Shown here: piece by piece, positions 19,775 through 28,659 of the stretch
Numbering within the stretch: position 1 is the stretch's first letter
Layout of the letters: each line of letters begins with the position of its first letter
Origin: Bordetella parapertussis
Lineage (GTDB): Bacteria > Pseudomonadota > Gammaproteobacteria > Burkholderiales > Burkholderiaceae_B
NCBI GenBank assembly: GCA_945872285.1
Contig: CAMBZR010000006.1
Coordinates: forward strand, 1 to 64,000
Length of the DNA: 64,000 nucleotides
Direction: 5' to 3'
The notes under the pieces: generated by a model
Told to the model about the DNA's origin: nothing
Databases searched by the model: none
The model's input: the letters and a program-made list of their open reading frames with translations, nothing else
Position numbers and translations under genes: made by a program

Positions 19775-20736
19775 TGTTTGCGTTCTAACCAGGTGCCCAA
19801 AATTCCTTTTGGCATTTTGATAATGAAAAAAACTAACAACGCACCATATATCAACAAATCCAGGCCGTGAATTTGATTGCCAACCACGACGCGCAAGCCT
19901 TCTTGAAGTGCCAGCAAAAACACTGCGCCAAACGTCGGCCCGAGCATCACAAACAGGCCACCTGCGATTGCACCAAAAACGATTTGCAACGAAATCCCAA
20001 TGCCTGAGACCGTTTCAGGGTTTACATAGAGCTGATATTGTGCGTACAGCACGCCACCTAAACAAGTCATGACTGCTGATAAGACGGTGATCTGCAATTT
20101 GGTGCGCGTGACGTTAATACCGATTGAAGCGGCAGCCTCTTCGTCTTCGCTGAGCGCTTGTAAGGCATCGCGCTGCATACTTTGATCGACTTTAGTCCAC
20201 ACCCAAAGGGCGAAGATCCAGGCGATCAAGATGAGATAAAACCAAACGGTCCGGTCTGAAAACTGCATCGCATAAAGCGAAACAGTTGAACCCTCTGGAA
20301 TACCCGGCACAGGCGTCACGCCTAAAGAACCACCTGTCACCTCTCGTGTGGCGACAATCAATAGTCGCACGACCTCTGCGAGGGCAAGTGTGACGAGCGC
20401 AAAATAATGCCCAACGATTTTGAACCGAAAACAGGGGTAGCCGATGAGTAAAGCGAGGACGATGCTTATGCCCACAGCGATGACAGTGCCTAGAATGGGC
20501 GGCCAGCCGAGTTGATTCCAGAGCAGGACGACAGTGTACGAGCCAACGCCAAGAAACGCGCCATGTCCTAAGCTGACCAAACCGAGTCGTCCCATCAGCG
20601 CCCAACTGGTGTATATAAACCCCAAGAGCAAGGCCATAATGATTAAGTGCAGGGGGTACTTACCTAAGCCTAGCCACGGCGCCAAGGCTAATACACCGAT
20701 GAGTAACAGCATTTTTTTTGTGAAAATCGAATTCAT
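19771..20736 (-). CDS. livM: branched-chain amino-acid type ABC permease LivM
   Basis: Inner-membrane permease, 321 aa, with about nine spans and the family motif GRLGLVSLGHGAFLGVGSY near residue 50 and the EAA-like loop around QALSEDEEAAASIGINVTRTK. Last gene of a five-gene operon in the order receptor, livG, livF, livH, livM. It partners LivH. The substrate of such systems is often an aromatic or carboxylic compound and is not fixed by the sequence. Confidence 0.93.
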   Translation of the reverse strand: MNSIFTKKMLLLIGVLALAPWLGLGKYPLHLIIMALLLGFIYTSWALMGRLGLVSLGHGAFLGVGSYTVVLLWNQLGWPPILGTVIAVGISIVLALLIGYPCFRFKIVGHYFALVTLALAEVVRLLIVATREVTGGSLGVTPVPGIPEGSTVSLYAMQFSDRTVWFYLILIAWIFALWVWTKVDQSMQRDALQALSEDEEAAASIGINVTRTKLQITVLSAVMTCLGGVLYAQYQLYVNPETVSGIGISLQIVFGAIAGGLFVMLGPTFGAVFLLALQEGLRVVVGNQIHGLDLLIYGALLVFFIIKMPKGILGTWLERKH

Positions 20737-20741
20737 CTTGT

Positions 20742-21611
20742 TTAGCGCCTTCTACTCAATATGCCTTCAGGTCGCAAAAACATCATTACGATAAAGAAAA
20801 CAAAGGCTAGAACGTAGCCCCATTCGATCGCAAGCACAAAACCTCCGACAGAGATAAATTGCGCAAAAATAAACGCTGCCACAAAGCCTCCGACTAGGTT
20901 GCCAAGTCCGCCCATCACACAGACTAGAAAAATGATCGGACCAAACGATAGGCCGATTGCGGGGTGGATGTCGTATTGCAAAACAAGGAGGCAGGCTGCT
21001 AAGCCGGCTAAGCCTCCGCCAACAGCAGAGGTCAGCAAATAGATTTTTCCGGGGCTGACCCCCATCAGCGGCATGATGGCGCGATCTTGGCTGATTGCGC
21101 GTATTGCAGTGCCGGCATAAGTTCGATTTAAAAAGAAATAGGTTGCAGCGATGGCAATCATCGCGACAACAAAGGCGATCAGGCGCGCCATCGACAGGCT
21201 GATGTCACCTACGATTAGACTTGGCAGACGCACACCGATATTTTTGAAATCAATCCCGAAGGCAACGGTCGCAACCGCCTGTAAAAAAAACAGTACGCCA
21301 CCGGTGACGAGTAGCTGATTAATGGGTGCTGCTGACAATACCGGTTTTAGGATAAACCAGTGCATCAGTGCTCCGAGAAGTGCTACCGTTATCACGCCAA
21401 GAACAATCGCGATGTACAAGGGCCAGCCCATCACCGAATAAGACCAATAGATGACGTACATGCCAATCATCATCATTTCGGCATAGCAAATCCATACGAC
21501 GTCAATCACGCCAAAAATTAGATTCAGGCCGAGTGAAAGTAGGGCAAGCAAGCCGCCAAGCAACAGCCCGTTGACAATGGCTTCGACTAAAAAAATATCA
21601 AAAAAGTCCAT
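20742..21611 (-). CDS. livH: branched-chain amino-acid type ABC permease LivH
   Basis: 289 aa inner-membrane permease with about eight spans; NGLLLGGLLALLSLGLNLIFG at the start is typical of LivH. Loop TAIRAISQDRAIMPLMGVSP is the EAA-type contact to the ATPases. The start ATG lies 25 bases inside the end of livF, indicating translational coupling; livM follows after 5 bp. Confidence 0.93.
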   Translation of the reverse strand: MDFFDIFLVEAIVNGLLLGGLLALLSLGLNLIFGVIDVVWICYAEMMMIGMYVIYWSYSVMGWPLYIAIVLGVITVALLGALMHWFILKPVLSAAPINQLLVTGGVLFFLQAVATVAFGIDFKNIGVRLPSLIVGDISLSMARLIAFVVAMIAIAATYFFLNRTYAGTAIRAISQDRAIMPLMGVSPGKIYLLTSAVGGGLAGLAACLLVLQYDIHPAIGLSFGPIIFLVCVMGGLGNLVGGFVAAFIFAQFISVGGFVLAIEWGYVLAFVFFIVMMFLRPEGILSRRR

Positions 21612-22318
21612 TGCACACCTAAGTAGGCTTTGTGCACTTCATCGCTTGCCAAGAGTTCGGCCGACGTTCCACTTGCACGCAGTTTTCCGGTCTCAATCAA
21701 GTAGCCACGATCCACCACTTTTAGAACTTGCTTAATATTTTGTTCAACAATTAAAACGGTGTAACCCTCGGCACGAATTTTATGCATCAGTTCAAAGATT
21801 GATTGCACGATGACGGGGGCGAGTCCTGCTGAGGGCTCATCTAAAAGCAGCAACTTGGGTTTGCTCATCAGCGCACGGCCAATCGCGCACATTTGTTGCT
21901 CACCGCCTGACATGGTGCCGGCTAGTTGATTGCGACGCTCGGCCATGCGCGGAAACAACTGGTAGACATAGTCAAGTCGCTCTTCGTACGTTTGCCGGGC
22001 AGCGGGCGTGTAGGCGCCCATCTTGAGATTGTCTTGCACCGATAAGCGCGGAAACAGACGGCGCCCTTCGGGCACTTGTGCAATACCTAAACCAACCACT
22101 TCATGCGCCGGAAAATTTAAATAAGATTGCCCTTGCATGGAAATATCACCAGAGGTCGCTTCTAGCAGGCGCGAGATCACACGCAGTAAGGTGGTTTTAC
22201 CCGCGCCATTTGGCCCAATGACTGCGATGGCCTCACCCGCCTTAACGCTTAACGAGATGTCAAAAATCGCTTGAAAACTTCCATAGCCCGCGTTCACGTT
22301 CTTGAGTTCAAGCATCAA
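21587..22318 (-). CDS. livF: ABC transporter ATP-binding protein LivF
   Basis: 243 aa ATPase. Walker A GPNGAGKTT, Q-loop region AQVPEGRRLFPRLSV, signature MSGGEQQM, Walker B LLLLDEPSAGLAP and switch His in VEQNIKQ. The tail after YLGVQWT runs on as a short hydrophobic stretch because the stop lies within livH. Overlaps livG by 4 bp. Confidence 0.95.
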   Translation of the reverse strand: MMLELKNVNAGYGSFQAIFDISLSVKAGEAIAVIGPNGAGKTTLLRVISRLLEATSGDISMQGQSYLNFPAHEVVGLGIAQVPEGRRLFPRLSVQDNLKMGAYTPAARQTYEERLDYVYQLFPRMAERRNQLAGTMSGGEQQMCAIGRALMSKPKLLLLDEPSAGLAPVIVQSIFELMHKIRAEGYTVLIVEQNIKQVLKVVDRGYLIETGKLRASGTSAELLASDEVHKAYLGVQWTFLIFF

Positions 22319-23085
22319 GCGACCTCTGTGCTGGTGTTTTTTGCAACTTGATCTTGTAACGTTTGCGCATCCGTACCTAGGTACACCTCTATCACTCGAG
22401 GGTTGTGGGCAACTTCTGAAGGCGTGCCCTGGGCGATGAGCTCACCGTGATCCAGCACTAGGCAACGGTCGATCACTTTCATCAACACCCCCATGATGTG
22501 CTCGACCCAAATGATGGTAATGCCGCGATCGTCGCGGATACGTTTGAGCATCTGAGCGGCCTGCTCCATTTCGGTCTCATCGAGGCCGCCCAAACTCTCG
22601 TCGGCCAATAGCAACTTTGGTTGTGTCGCCAGGGCACGAGCCATTTCTAGTTTTTTTAAGCCGGCAGCACCCAGGCCCTCGACTTGTTGTTCGGCATTGG
22701 TCGGCAGGTCAATTAATGAGAGTGCGTCATGCGCGCGATGCAGTGCTTGCGCGCGCGTGATGGGTTCGCTGGCGCCGAAGTAAGCCGCCAAGGTCACATT
22801 TTCTAAAATTGAGAGCTTATAGAACGGACGAGGAATTTGAAAGGTGCGCGCCAAACCGCGCTGGCAAATTTGAAAGGGCGCGAGTCCGTCGATTCTGACG
22901 CCGTTGAGATGGACCTGTCCTGAACTTGGTGCAAGCATGCCCGCAATCGCATTAAAGGTCGTACTTTTGCCAGAACCGTTGGGTCCGATCAGTCCGATGA
23001 TCTCGCCCGATTGCACCTCAAATGAAAGACGATCAACGGCCGTGAAGCCGCCAAAACGTTTGGTGAGTTCCTTAACAATTAACAC
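22315..23085 (-). CDS. livG: ABC transporter ATP-binding protein LivG
   Basis: 256 aa ATPase. Walker A GPNGSGKST, FQIPRPFYKLSILENV after the Q-loop, Walker B LLLADESLGGLDE and the VEHIMGVLM switch region. The usual signature (LSxGQ) is replaced by LGAAGLKKLE before MARALA, a degenerate C-loop that also occurs in some Burkholderiales LivG proteins. Follows the receptor gene after 2 bp. Confidence 0.93.
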   Translation of the reverse strand: MLIVKELTKRFGGFTAVDRLSFEVQSGEIIGLIGPNGSGKSTTFNAIAGMLAPSSGQVHLNGVRIDGLAPFQICQRGLARTFQIPRPFYKLSILENVTLAAYFGASEPITRAQALHRAHDALSLIDLPTNAEQQVEGLGAAGLKKLEMARALATQPKLLLADESLGGLDETEMEQAAQMLKRIRDDRGITIIWVEHIMGVLMKVIDRCLVLDHGELIAQGTPSEVAHNPRVIEVYLGTDAQTLQDQVAKNTSTEVA

Positions 23086-23087
23086 GA

Positions 23088-24377
23088 TTAGTTGGCGTAA
23101 CCGTGACCCTTTGGCAGGGGCAGCACAGCGTCTTTGCTTTTAATCGCACTAGGCCAAACAACATAGGTCTCTTTACCAATGTATTGGTGCACAACTGGAG
23201 AAGAGAGTTGATTTTGTCCCGCCATTGACTCGCCGGGCTGAAAGAACTTGACGCCATAGCCCTGAATCGTTCCGCCCACAGGGATATCGGTTTCGAGCGC
23301 CGCTTTTCTGAGTGCTTCAGAGTCGATGCCGCCGTGTTTTTTGATGGCACGGGGCAACACATCAGTCAGAAAAATCCAAGTTTGATTAAAGCCCATCGAT
23401 ACATGCGGAGGAACTTGGTCTGCTTTGGTCTCTGCTTTATAGCGTTTCATCATTTCTGCGGTGACGTCTCCGAGGCCAGGCTTCAGAGTCTTTGGGTCTA
23501 GCAACTGCGCAGCCACTGGGTCTACGTTATAGATGTAGTTCGCATCTGCGCCAAACGTGGCAAACAGTTTGTCGAACTGACCGTAGCCAGCGCCGTGGCC
23601 GATCAAAGCACCCCATTTAAGGTTTTGCTCTTTCGCTTGCCGCAAAAACAAGGTGATATCCGGGTTATAGCCCGTGTGCAGGATGACATCGGGTTTGGCA
23701 CGTCGCAATTTAGTGACCAGCGGCGATAAATCGGGCGAGGTCGCGGCGTAACCTTCTTTCAGTACCACCGAGATGCCGAGCTGTTTACAGAAAGTTTCGT
23801 TTCCCATGGCCACGCCTGCACCATAGGGGCCGTCTTCATAGATCACGGCAACTTTTACGTCTTTGGGGTCTTTACCGAGTTTTGCCTTGGCATTTTCAGC
23901 AATAAAGCGGCACGAAGCTTCGCCAAACTGGTCTGAGTGCACTTGTGCACGAAAAGCATATTTAAGGTTTTTATCTTTAAATACCGCCGAGGCCACGCAG
24001 ACGCTTGCCCACATGAATTTTTTGGCTTGGTCTAAGCGCTGTGCAATCGGTACGCAATGGGCAGAAGAAAAGACCCCCGAGATCATATCGACTTTCTCTT
24101 GATTAACCAGACGCTCTGTCTCGTTAATCGCCACTTCGGTTTTACTTTGAGCATCGACAAAGATTGGGACAATTTTATAGCCCTCGACGCCGCCGCGTTC
24201 GTTAATGATGTCGATCGCGTGCTTGGTGCCAAGATAGGCAGCGTGAGAGCCGCCGGCGGCTAACGCGCCAGATAAGTCGAACACGATCCCGATTTTGATT
24301 TGCTTATCTTGTGCAAACGTGACGCCGCAAAGCACTAAACTAGAGGTTACGACTGCCAGCAATATTTTTTTAAACAC
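23088..24377 (-). CDS. ABC transporter substrate-binding protein (LivK-like)
   Basis: Periplasmic type I binding protein, 429 aa. The GTG at 24377 is chosen: AAGGGGA lies 9 bases before it and it yields a clean signal peptide (MFKKILLAVVTSSLVLCG to FAQ). An in-frame ATG 174 bases upstream would bury that signal. Ligand-fold features: IKIGIVFDLSGALAAGGSH, SGVFSSAHCVPIAQ, VIYEDGPYGAGVAMG. First gene of the Liv-type operon; divergent from a hydrolase gene. Confidence 0.92.
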   Translation of the reverse strand: MFKKILLAVVTSSLVLCGVTFAQDKQIKIGIVFDLSGALAAGGSHAAYLGTKHAIDIINERGGVEGYKIVPIFVDAQSKTEVAINETERLVNQEKVDMISGVFSSAHCVPIAQRLDQAKKFMWASVCVASAVFKDKNLKYAFRAQVHSDQFGEASCRFIAENAKAKLGKDPKDVKVAVIYEDGPYGAGVAMGNETFCKQLGISVVLKEGYAATSPDLSPLVTKLRRAKPDVILHTGYNPDITLFLRQAKEQNLKWGALIGHGAGYGQFDKLFATFGADANYIYNVDPVAAQLLDPKTLKPGLGDVTAEMMKRYKAETKADQVPPHVSMGFNQTWIFLTDVLPRAIKKHGGIDSEALRKAALETDIPVGGTIQGYGVKFFQPGESMAGQNQLSSPVVHQYIGKETYVVWPSAIKSKDAVLPLPKGHGYAN

Positions 24378-24569
24378 GTGGGGTCCCCTTAGGTAAGGAT
24401 GAGTTCGAAACGGTTTACGCTTTTGAAGGTAACACCCGTAGAATGATGTGGATACCATGGTATTCCCTAAGAGGATATTAGAAAGCAAATACCTAAACAG
24501 AAGACCCTCATCAAAGCAGGGCTCACAGTTTTTGAAGTCGTCACTGATCAATCGGAAATCATCTTAATT

Positions 24570-25478
24570 ATGCAAGCCAACAAGCAAATCCAAGCAGGTG
24601 TTTTAAACATCGGTTACGCCGAGTCGGGCCCGGTTACGGGCGCCCCTGTGTTTTTGATGCATGGGTTTCCGTACGATATCCAAGCCTATGCCGAGGTGGC
24701 TCCTCTTTTGGCTGCCGCGGGGTGTCGCGTAATTGTGCCGTACTTGCGGGGGTATGGTTCAACGACATTTTTGGAGGCGAGCACACCACGCTCGGGTGAA
24801 CAGGCCGCCTTGGGGGCAGATTTATTAGCGTTGATGGATGCCTTACGGATCCCAAGCGCCTACTTGGCAGGCTACGACTGGGGCGGCCGAGCCGCTTGCG
24901 TGGTTGCTGCGTGTTGGCCCGAGCGCTGTAAAGGGCTCGTGTCATTTAATAGCTATAACATTCAAAATATCGCGCAGGCGCTGGTGCCCGACACGCCCGA
25001 GCGCGAGCATCGGCTGTGGTACCAATATTATTTTCATAGCGAACGCGGCCGTGCCGGCTTGCAAAAAGACCGACAAGGCTTGATTCGATTACTTTGGCGT
25101 TTGTGGTCGCCGACATGGGAGTTTGATGACGCAACCTTTGCACGCAGCGCGCCGTCGTTTGAACATCCTGACTTTGTCGACGTGGTAATTCACTCGTATC
25201 GCCATCGCTTTGGATTGGTTGAGGGCGATCCAGTCTACGCTGACATCGAGCGTCGCTTAGCGGCCGAACCGGTGATCGCTGTGCCAACCATTACGTTTGA
25301 TGGAGCGGATGACGGCGTGCGGGGTCCGTCTGCTCCTGAGGCGAGCGCTAAACGGTTTACAGGGGCGCGTTCACACCGTGTGGTGCCAGGCGTGGGGCAC
25401 AACATGCCACAAGAAGTGCCCGAAGTGTTTGCTCAGGCCGTGCTTGAACTGATCCAATCGAGCGCCCAACCCAAGTGA
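24570..25478 (+). CDS. alpha/beta hydrolase, haloalkane dehalogenase/epoxide hydrolase type
   Basis: 302 aa cytoplasmic hydrolase. HGFP oxyanion motif at 31-34, nucleophile elbow AGYDWGG with Asp103 in place of Ser, and catalytic His277 in GVGHNMP. An aspartate nucleophile in a GYDWGG elbow points to the dehalogenase/epoxide hydrolase branch, not to esterases. Substrate unknown. Stands alone, with the Liv operon divergent from it. Confidence 0.85.
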   Translation: MQANKQIQAGVLNIGYAESGPVTGAPVFLMHGFPYDIQAYAEVAPLLAAAGCRVIVPYLRGYGSTTFLEASTPRSGEQAALGADLLALMDALRIPSAYLAGYDWGGRAACVVAACWPERCKGLVSFNSYNIQNIAQALVPDTPEREHRLWYQYYFHSERGRAGLQKDRQGLIRLLWRLWSPTWEFDDATFARSAPSFEHPDFVDVVIHSYRHRFGLVEGDPVYADIERRLAAEPVIAVPTITFDGADDGVRGPSAPEASAKRFTGARSHRVVPGVGHNMPQEVPEVFAQAVLELIQSSAQPK

Positions 25479-25500
25479 AGTCAACCACCTGAGTCAATCA

Positions 25501-27051
25501 ATGTTTAAGAGTCTAGCAATCTGCAAACGCATCGATCACGTCTTAAGCCGAATCGACCCAAACGACTCGCGTCAGTTAGCGCGCTTGACGTTTGCATACA
25601 TCGCGTTTCATGCTGCGTTTTGGGCATTGATGGCAATCATCAGTTACACAGCGCCACATAAAGACAGCATCGAAGAACTTTTTTGGATGCAGTCACCTGC
25701 CTGGGGTTATCCAAAATTTGGCCCGATCGGCACTTGGTGGGTGCACGCCTGGGCCGCCGTATTTGGGCGCTCGTTTTGGATGACCTATGTTGCCGGTCAA
25801 GTCAATGTTGCGTTGATGTTATTGGTGGTTTGGCGCATCAGTTTGCTCTGCGTGAGCCCAGCGCGGGCCTTGATGGCCGTGGTGTTTACCAGCCTGATTG
25901 TGTATCACAACATCAACGGCTTGCAGGTCAGTTCAAATCTTCTGCAGCTTCTACCTACTGCCTTATTTGTCTGGGCATTATTACTTGCTGTGCGCCAGCC
26001 GCAATGGTGGCGTTGGGCCTTGGTAGGGGTCGCCGGCACCGTGTGCCTGCTGACAAAATATAGTGCAGGGATATGGTTTGCCGTGATGGGGGTGTGGTTA
26101 CTGCAAGATGTTCGCAGTCGACACCGTTTTGCAATCGTTGGGATTGTCGTGGCGATTGTGGCGGGCGGTATTGCCTCGATCCCGCATATTGAATGGATGC
26201 TGCGCGAAAACGCGCCCACCTTGCAGTACATGCAAAAGCAGGTTGGGGCAGAGGTCAATCATTTCAAGCGCGTACTGAGCTTTTTAGCGAGCCAGGCGGG
26301 CAAACTTTCGCCGTTAGTCATTGCCTTGTTAGTGCTGAGATTTGGCTTTAAAGACAAAGCGCAAAATCCAGTCGCGTCAATTCCTATGGCTCAAAATTCT
26401 GAATGGCGTTTTATCAGCTTTGCAGCGCTTGGGCCGGTGATCTTAACGTCGTTGCTTGGCACTGTATTTATTACTCTTAATGCCAATTGGGCGACTGCAT
26501 TTTTTGTCATGCTGGGTTTATATGCGTTACGTTGGGTACCCGCGCTTGACGCAAAAATAACATTGACGCGTGTGTTGACGGTAGGCTTGACGTTGAACGT
26601 GTTAATGGGCGTGGGCATGGCGCTGTACTACGGTGTGATTGCAGATATGCTCGGCAAAACTGCGCGTGCTAACTACCCCGCTAAGCCCTTAGTCAGTGCG
26701 CTCGACAAAATCTGGGATGAGCAAAAGCTTGGTCCCTTAAAAATCGTGATTGGCGAAACCTGGACAGCAGGCACGGTGTCGGTGTTGTCTAAGTACCAAC
26801 CACTCGTGCTGCCCTATGGCCTATATAGTCAAACAAGAGCCGTAACCCCTGAGTTAATCAAACGCTGCGGCGCGCTGGTCGTGCTCGACCGTGTAGAGTT
26901 GCGCAATCGCATTAGTCCTGATCTTCAATCCTTTCTCGATCGCGCAGCTAAGCAAGGTTCGTTTGAGGTCTACTGGAACCGCTACAAAAAAATAAATCCA
27001 ATCAAAATCGACTGGGCCATCATCGAGCCCGAGCAGAAGGGCGGTTGCTGA
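25501..27051 (+). CDS. GT39/ArnT-like integral membrane glycosyltransferase, 516 aa
   Basis: Multi-spanning protein (about 10-11 spans) with the layout of the GT39/dolichyl-phosphate-mannose type: a first periplasmic loop with DSIEELFWMQSPAWGYPKF and GPIGTWWVHAWAAVFG, where the acidic pair and the YPKFGP turn correspond to the D/E and H/KPP elements of the family, and a C-terminal soluble part from about residue 395. Probably moves a sugar from an undecaprenyl-phosphate carrier to a lipid or glycan. Acceptor unknown. Starts 22 bp after the hydrolase gene. Confidence 0.78.
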   Translation: MFKSLAICKRIDHVLSRIDPNDSRQLARLTFAYIAFHAAFWALMAIISYTAPHKDSIEELFWMQSPAWGYPKFGPIGTWWVHAWAAVFGRSFWMTYVAGQVNVALMLLVVWRISLLCVSPARALMAVVFTSLIVYHNINGLQVSSNLLQLLPTALFVWALLLAVRQPQWWRWALVGVAGTVCLLTKYSAGIWFAVMGVWLLQDVRSRHRFAIVGIVVAIVAGGIASIPHIEWMLRENAPTLQYMQKQVGAEVNHFKRVLSFLASQAGKLSPLVIALLVLRFGFKDKAQNPVASIPMAQNSEWRFISFAALGPVILTSLLGTVFITLNANWATAFFVMLGLYALRWVPALDAKITLTRVLTVGLTLNVLMGVGMALYYGVIADMLGKTARANYPAKPLVSALDKIWDEQKLGPLKIVIGETWTAGTVSVLSKYQPLVLPYGLYSQTRAVTPELIKRCGALVVLDRVELRNRISPDLQSFLDRAAKQGSFEVYWNRYKKINPIKIDWAIIEPEQKGGC

Positions 27052-27104
27052 GCGAATGCTGCGGGAAAACGAAACACAGACCCAACTAACGAAAAGATCC
27101 TGAA

Positions 27105-27641
27105 ATGTCACCTGCTAACCTCACGTTGTGCGTCCGCGATAGCGTTGAGGCCGACGTTGCGGCCATTCATGCGATTTATGCGCATCATGTTTTGCACGGC
27201 ACGGCGTCGTTTGAGTTGACTCCGCCTACGGTTGACGAAATGCGGCAGCGGCGGGCAGATGTTGTGGCTAAAGCTTTGCCGTATTTAGTGGCTGAACAAA
27301 ATGGTGTCGTGGTGGGCTACGCCTATGTCACGCTTTATCGCCCGCGCCCAGCATATCGGTTTACGGTTGAGGATTCTGTGTACGTGCAAGAAGGGTTGTC
27401 CGGGCAGGGGATCGGCAGCCTGCTGCTCGCTGAAATCATCCAGATTTGCACGGCGAAAGGCTATCGGCAGATGATGGCGGTAGTGGGGGACTCAAGCCTG
27501 CCTTCAGTCAGTTTGCACGAACAGCACGGGTTTACGCTTGCCGGAACGTTTAAGGCCGTGGGCTATAAGTTTGGTGCCTGGCGCGACACGGCGATGTTAC
27601 AACGTGCGTTAGGCGAGGGGGATCAAACTGATCCGATATAA
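27105..27641 (+). CDS. GNAT N-acetyltransferase, phosphinothricin/methionine sulfoximine type
   Basis: 178 aa. Acetyl-CoA loop GLSGQGIGSLLLAEII (residues ~95-110), DAxAIHAIYAHHVLHGTASFE at the N-terminus and the closing HEQHGFTLAGTFKAVGYKFGAW are typical of the Pat/MddA group, which acetylates phosphinothricin or methionine sulfoximine and related amines. A detoxification or amino-acid modification role is inferred from the group. Confidence 0.88.
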   Translation: MSPANLTLCVRDSVEADVAAIHAIYAHHVLHGTASFELTPPTVDEMRQRRADVVAKALPYLVAEQNGVVVGYAYVTLYRPRPAYRFTVEDSVYVQEGLSGQGIGSLLLAEIIQICTAKGYRQMMAVVGDSSLPSVSLHEQHGFTLAGTFKAVGYKFGAWRDTAMLQRALGEGDQTDPI

Positions 27642-27649
27642 TTAATATC
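27635..27649 (+). promoter_or_regulatory. palindromic AT-rich site with a TATAAT box upstream of the RHH-like gene
   Basis: GATAT-AATTA-ATATC is a 15-bp palindrome that contains TATAAT (27637-27642) and is followed by TTATTAATAATAA. It lies 24 bp before the start of the 135-aa gene, a natural place for an autoregulatory operator. No good -35 box. Inference only. Confidence 0.35.
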
Positions 27650-27672
27650 CGGTTATTAATAATAAGACGACC

Positions 27673-28080
27673 ATGAAGCAGCCAAAGATCACGCCAACGC
27701 CTCAGTCATTGTTCGGTGACTTAGACCTTGAGTTGCCCGCGCTTGATATGTCAGCGCAAGCCGGCAAGCGTTCGTCGAAAAAAGCGCAAGCCAAACAAAC
27801 TCAACCCGAGCCCAGTGCCGCAGCACTGGCGGGGCAGGGCTTTTTGCCGGGATTGTCCAGACGAGGACGCCCACGCTTAAAGAAGCCTATTTCGGCAGTC
27901 GAACGCACCGCAGAACATCGCCGCAAACGGCTTGAGGCGGGCGCAAAACGGCTTGAAATGATTTTGGATCGCGAGGTATCAAACGCGCTTGACGCGCTGG
28001 CTGAGCATTTCAAAGAACCCCGCAGCGAGGTCATCTCAACTTTGATCGTAAAGGCGGCGTCGCGCGTGTTAAAGCGCTAG
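27673..28080 (+). CDS. small basic protein with a ribbon-helix-helix-like C-terminus, 135 aa
   Basis: I do not recognise a named family. Residues 1-60 are low in order and rich in K, A, P and Q. There follows GRPRLKKPISA, an AT-hook-like basic patch, and then a helical region ending VSNALDALAEHFKEPRSEVISTLIVKAASRVLKR, which reads like the two helices of a ribbon-helix-helix domain. Probably a DNA-binding regulator. The palindrome just upstream could be its own operator. Its stop codon forms one arm of a long hairpin. Confidence 0.6.
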   Translation: MKQPKITPTPQSLFGDLDLELPALDMSAQAGKRSSKKAQAKQTQPEPSAAALAGQGFLPGLSRRGRPRLKKPISAVERTAEHRRKRLEAGAKRLEMILDREVSNALDALAEHFKEPRSEVISTLIVKAASRVLKR

Positions 28081-28122
28081 CCTTGTCAAGACTTTGAGTG
28101 CTAAGGCGACAAGCTCTAGCGC
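28074..28122. terminator. long hairpin between converging genes
   Basis: GCGCTAG-C-CTTGTC (28074-28087) pairs with GACAAG-CT-CTAGCGC (28108-28122): 13 bp with a small internal loop. The left arm includes the stop codon of the upstream gene. No T run; probably a shared transcript end. Confidence 0.45.
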
Positions 28123-28154
28123 CTCAAGTCAACGAATCTAAAGGGGTTAGGCCG

Positions 28155-28577
28155 CTACCGCGCACCACCACGGTTAGCTGGGCCGCCTCGATTTGGCCCC
28201 GCGCCCGGGCCGTCGGCGCCGTCGCGATCAACACCAGCACCACCGCGTCCGACACCTGCGCGACCGGCGCCCGCACCGGGTGCTGCACCCACACCAGGTG
28301 CCCCAACGCCAGGTGCCCCAACGCCAGGTGCACCCACGCCAGGTGCGACTCCAACCCCAGGTGCTCCGACCCCAGGTGCAACACCCACACCCGGTGCGCC
28401 TACACCCACGCCTGGCAGCACCCCAACACCCAGTGCGCCCACATCAACGGGGCGAGTCACACAGCGAACAGGAATGCCAGGGCTCGTGCAGTACACGACT
28501 TGAGCGCTCGCCGTTTGCACGTGTAAAGCCACGCCAAGTACTGAGATTAGCAAGGCGGTATTCAGGATTTTTTTCAA
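28155..28577 (-). CDS. secreted elastin-like repeat protein, 140 aa
   Basis: Starts with TTG at 28577 and a signal peptide ([15 protein letters not shown] to ASAQ, residues 1-25). A short head, [20 protein letters not shown], has two cysteines. From residue ~50 to ~108 the chain is almost only PGVG units ([21 protein letters not shown] pattern is broken by single changes), and the tail is Gly/Arg/Asn-rich ([20 protein letters not shown]). No family recognised; the repeats resemble the APGVG/VPGVG units of elastin, which form flexible, self-associating chains. The opposite strand also gives a long frame, but only this strand offers a signal peptide and closed stop. Confidence 0.6.
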   Translation of the reverse strand: MKKILNTALLISVLGVALHVQTASAQVVYCTSPGIPVRCVTRPVDVGALGVGVLPGVGVGAPGVGVAPGVGAPGVGVAPGVGAPGVGAPGVGAPGVGAAPGAGAGRAGVGRGGAGVDRDGADGPGAGPNRGGPANRGGAR

Positions 28578-28659
28578 GGTTTTCTCACAAAATTGAAGAG
28601 ATAGAAAGGCTGATAATAAAACGCAAACAATACCCTATGTATGCAGTGACGCTTTTTAT

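Noticed and set aside
28098..28526. Long plus-strand frame rich in Cys, Asn and Arg repeats opposite the elastin-like gene
   Set aside because: It has no signal peptide or ribosome site and its repeats are simply the complement of the PGVG codons; the minus strand gives a coherent exported protein.
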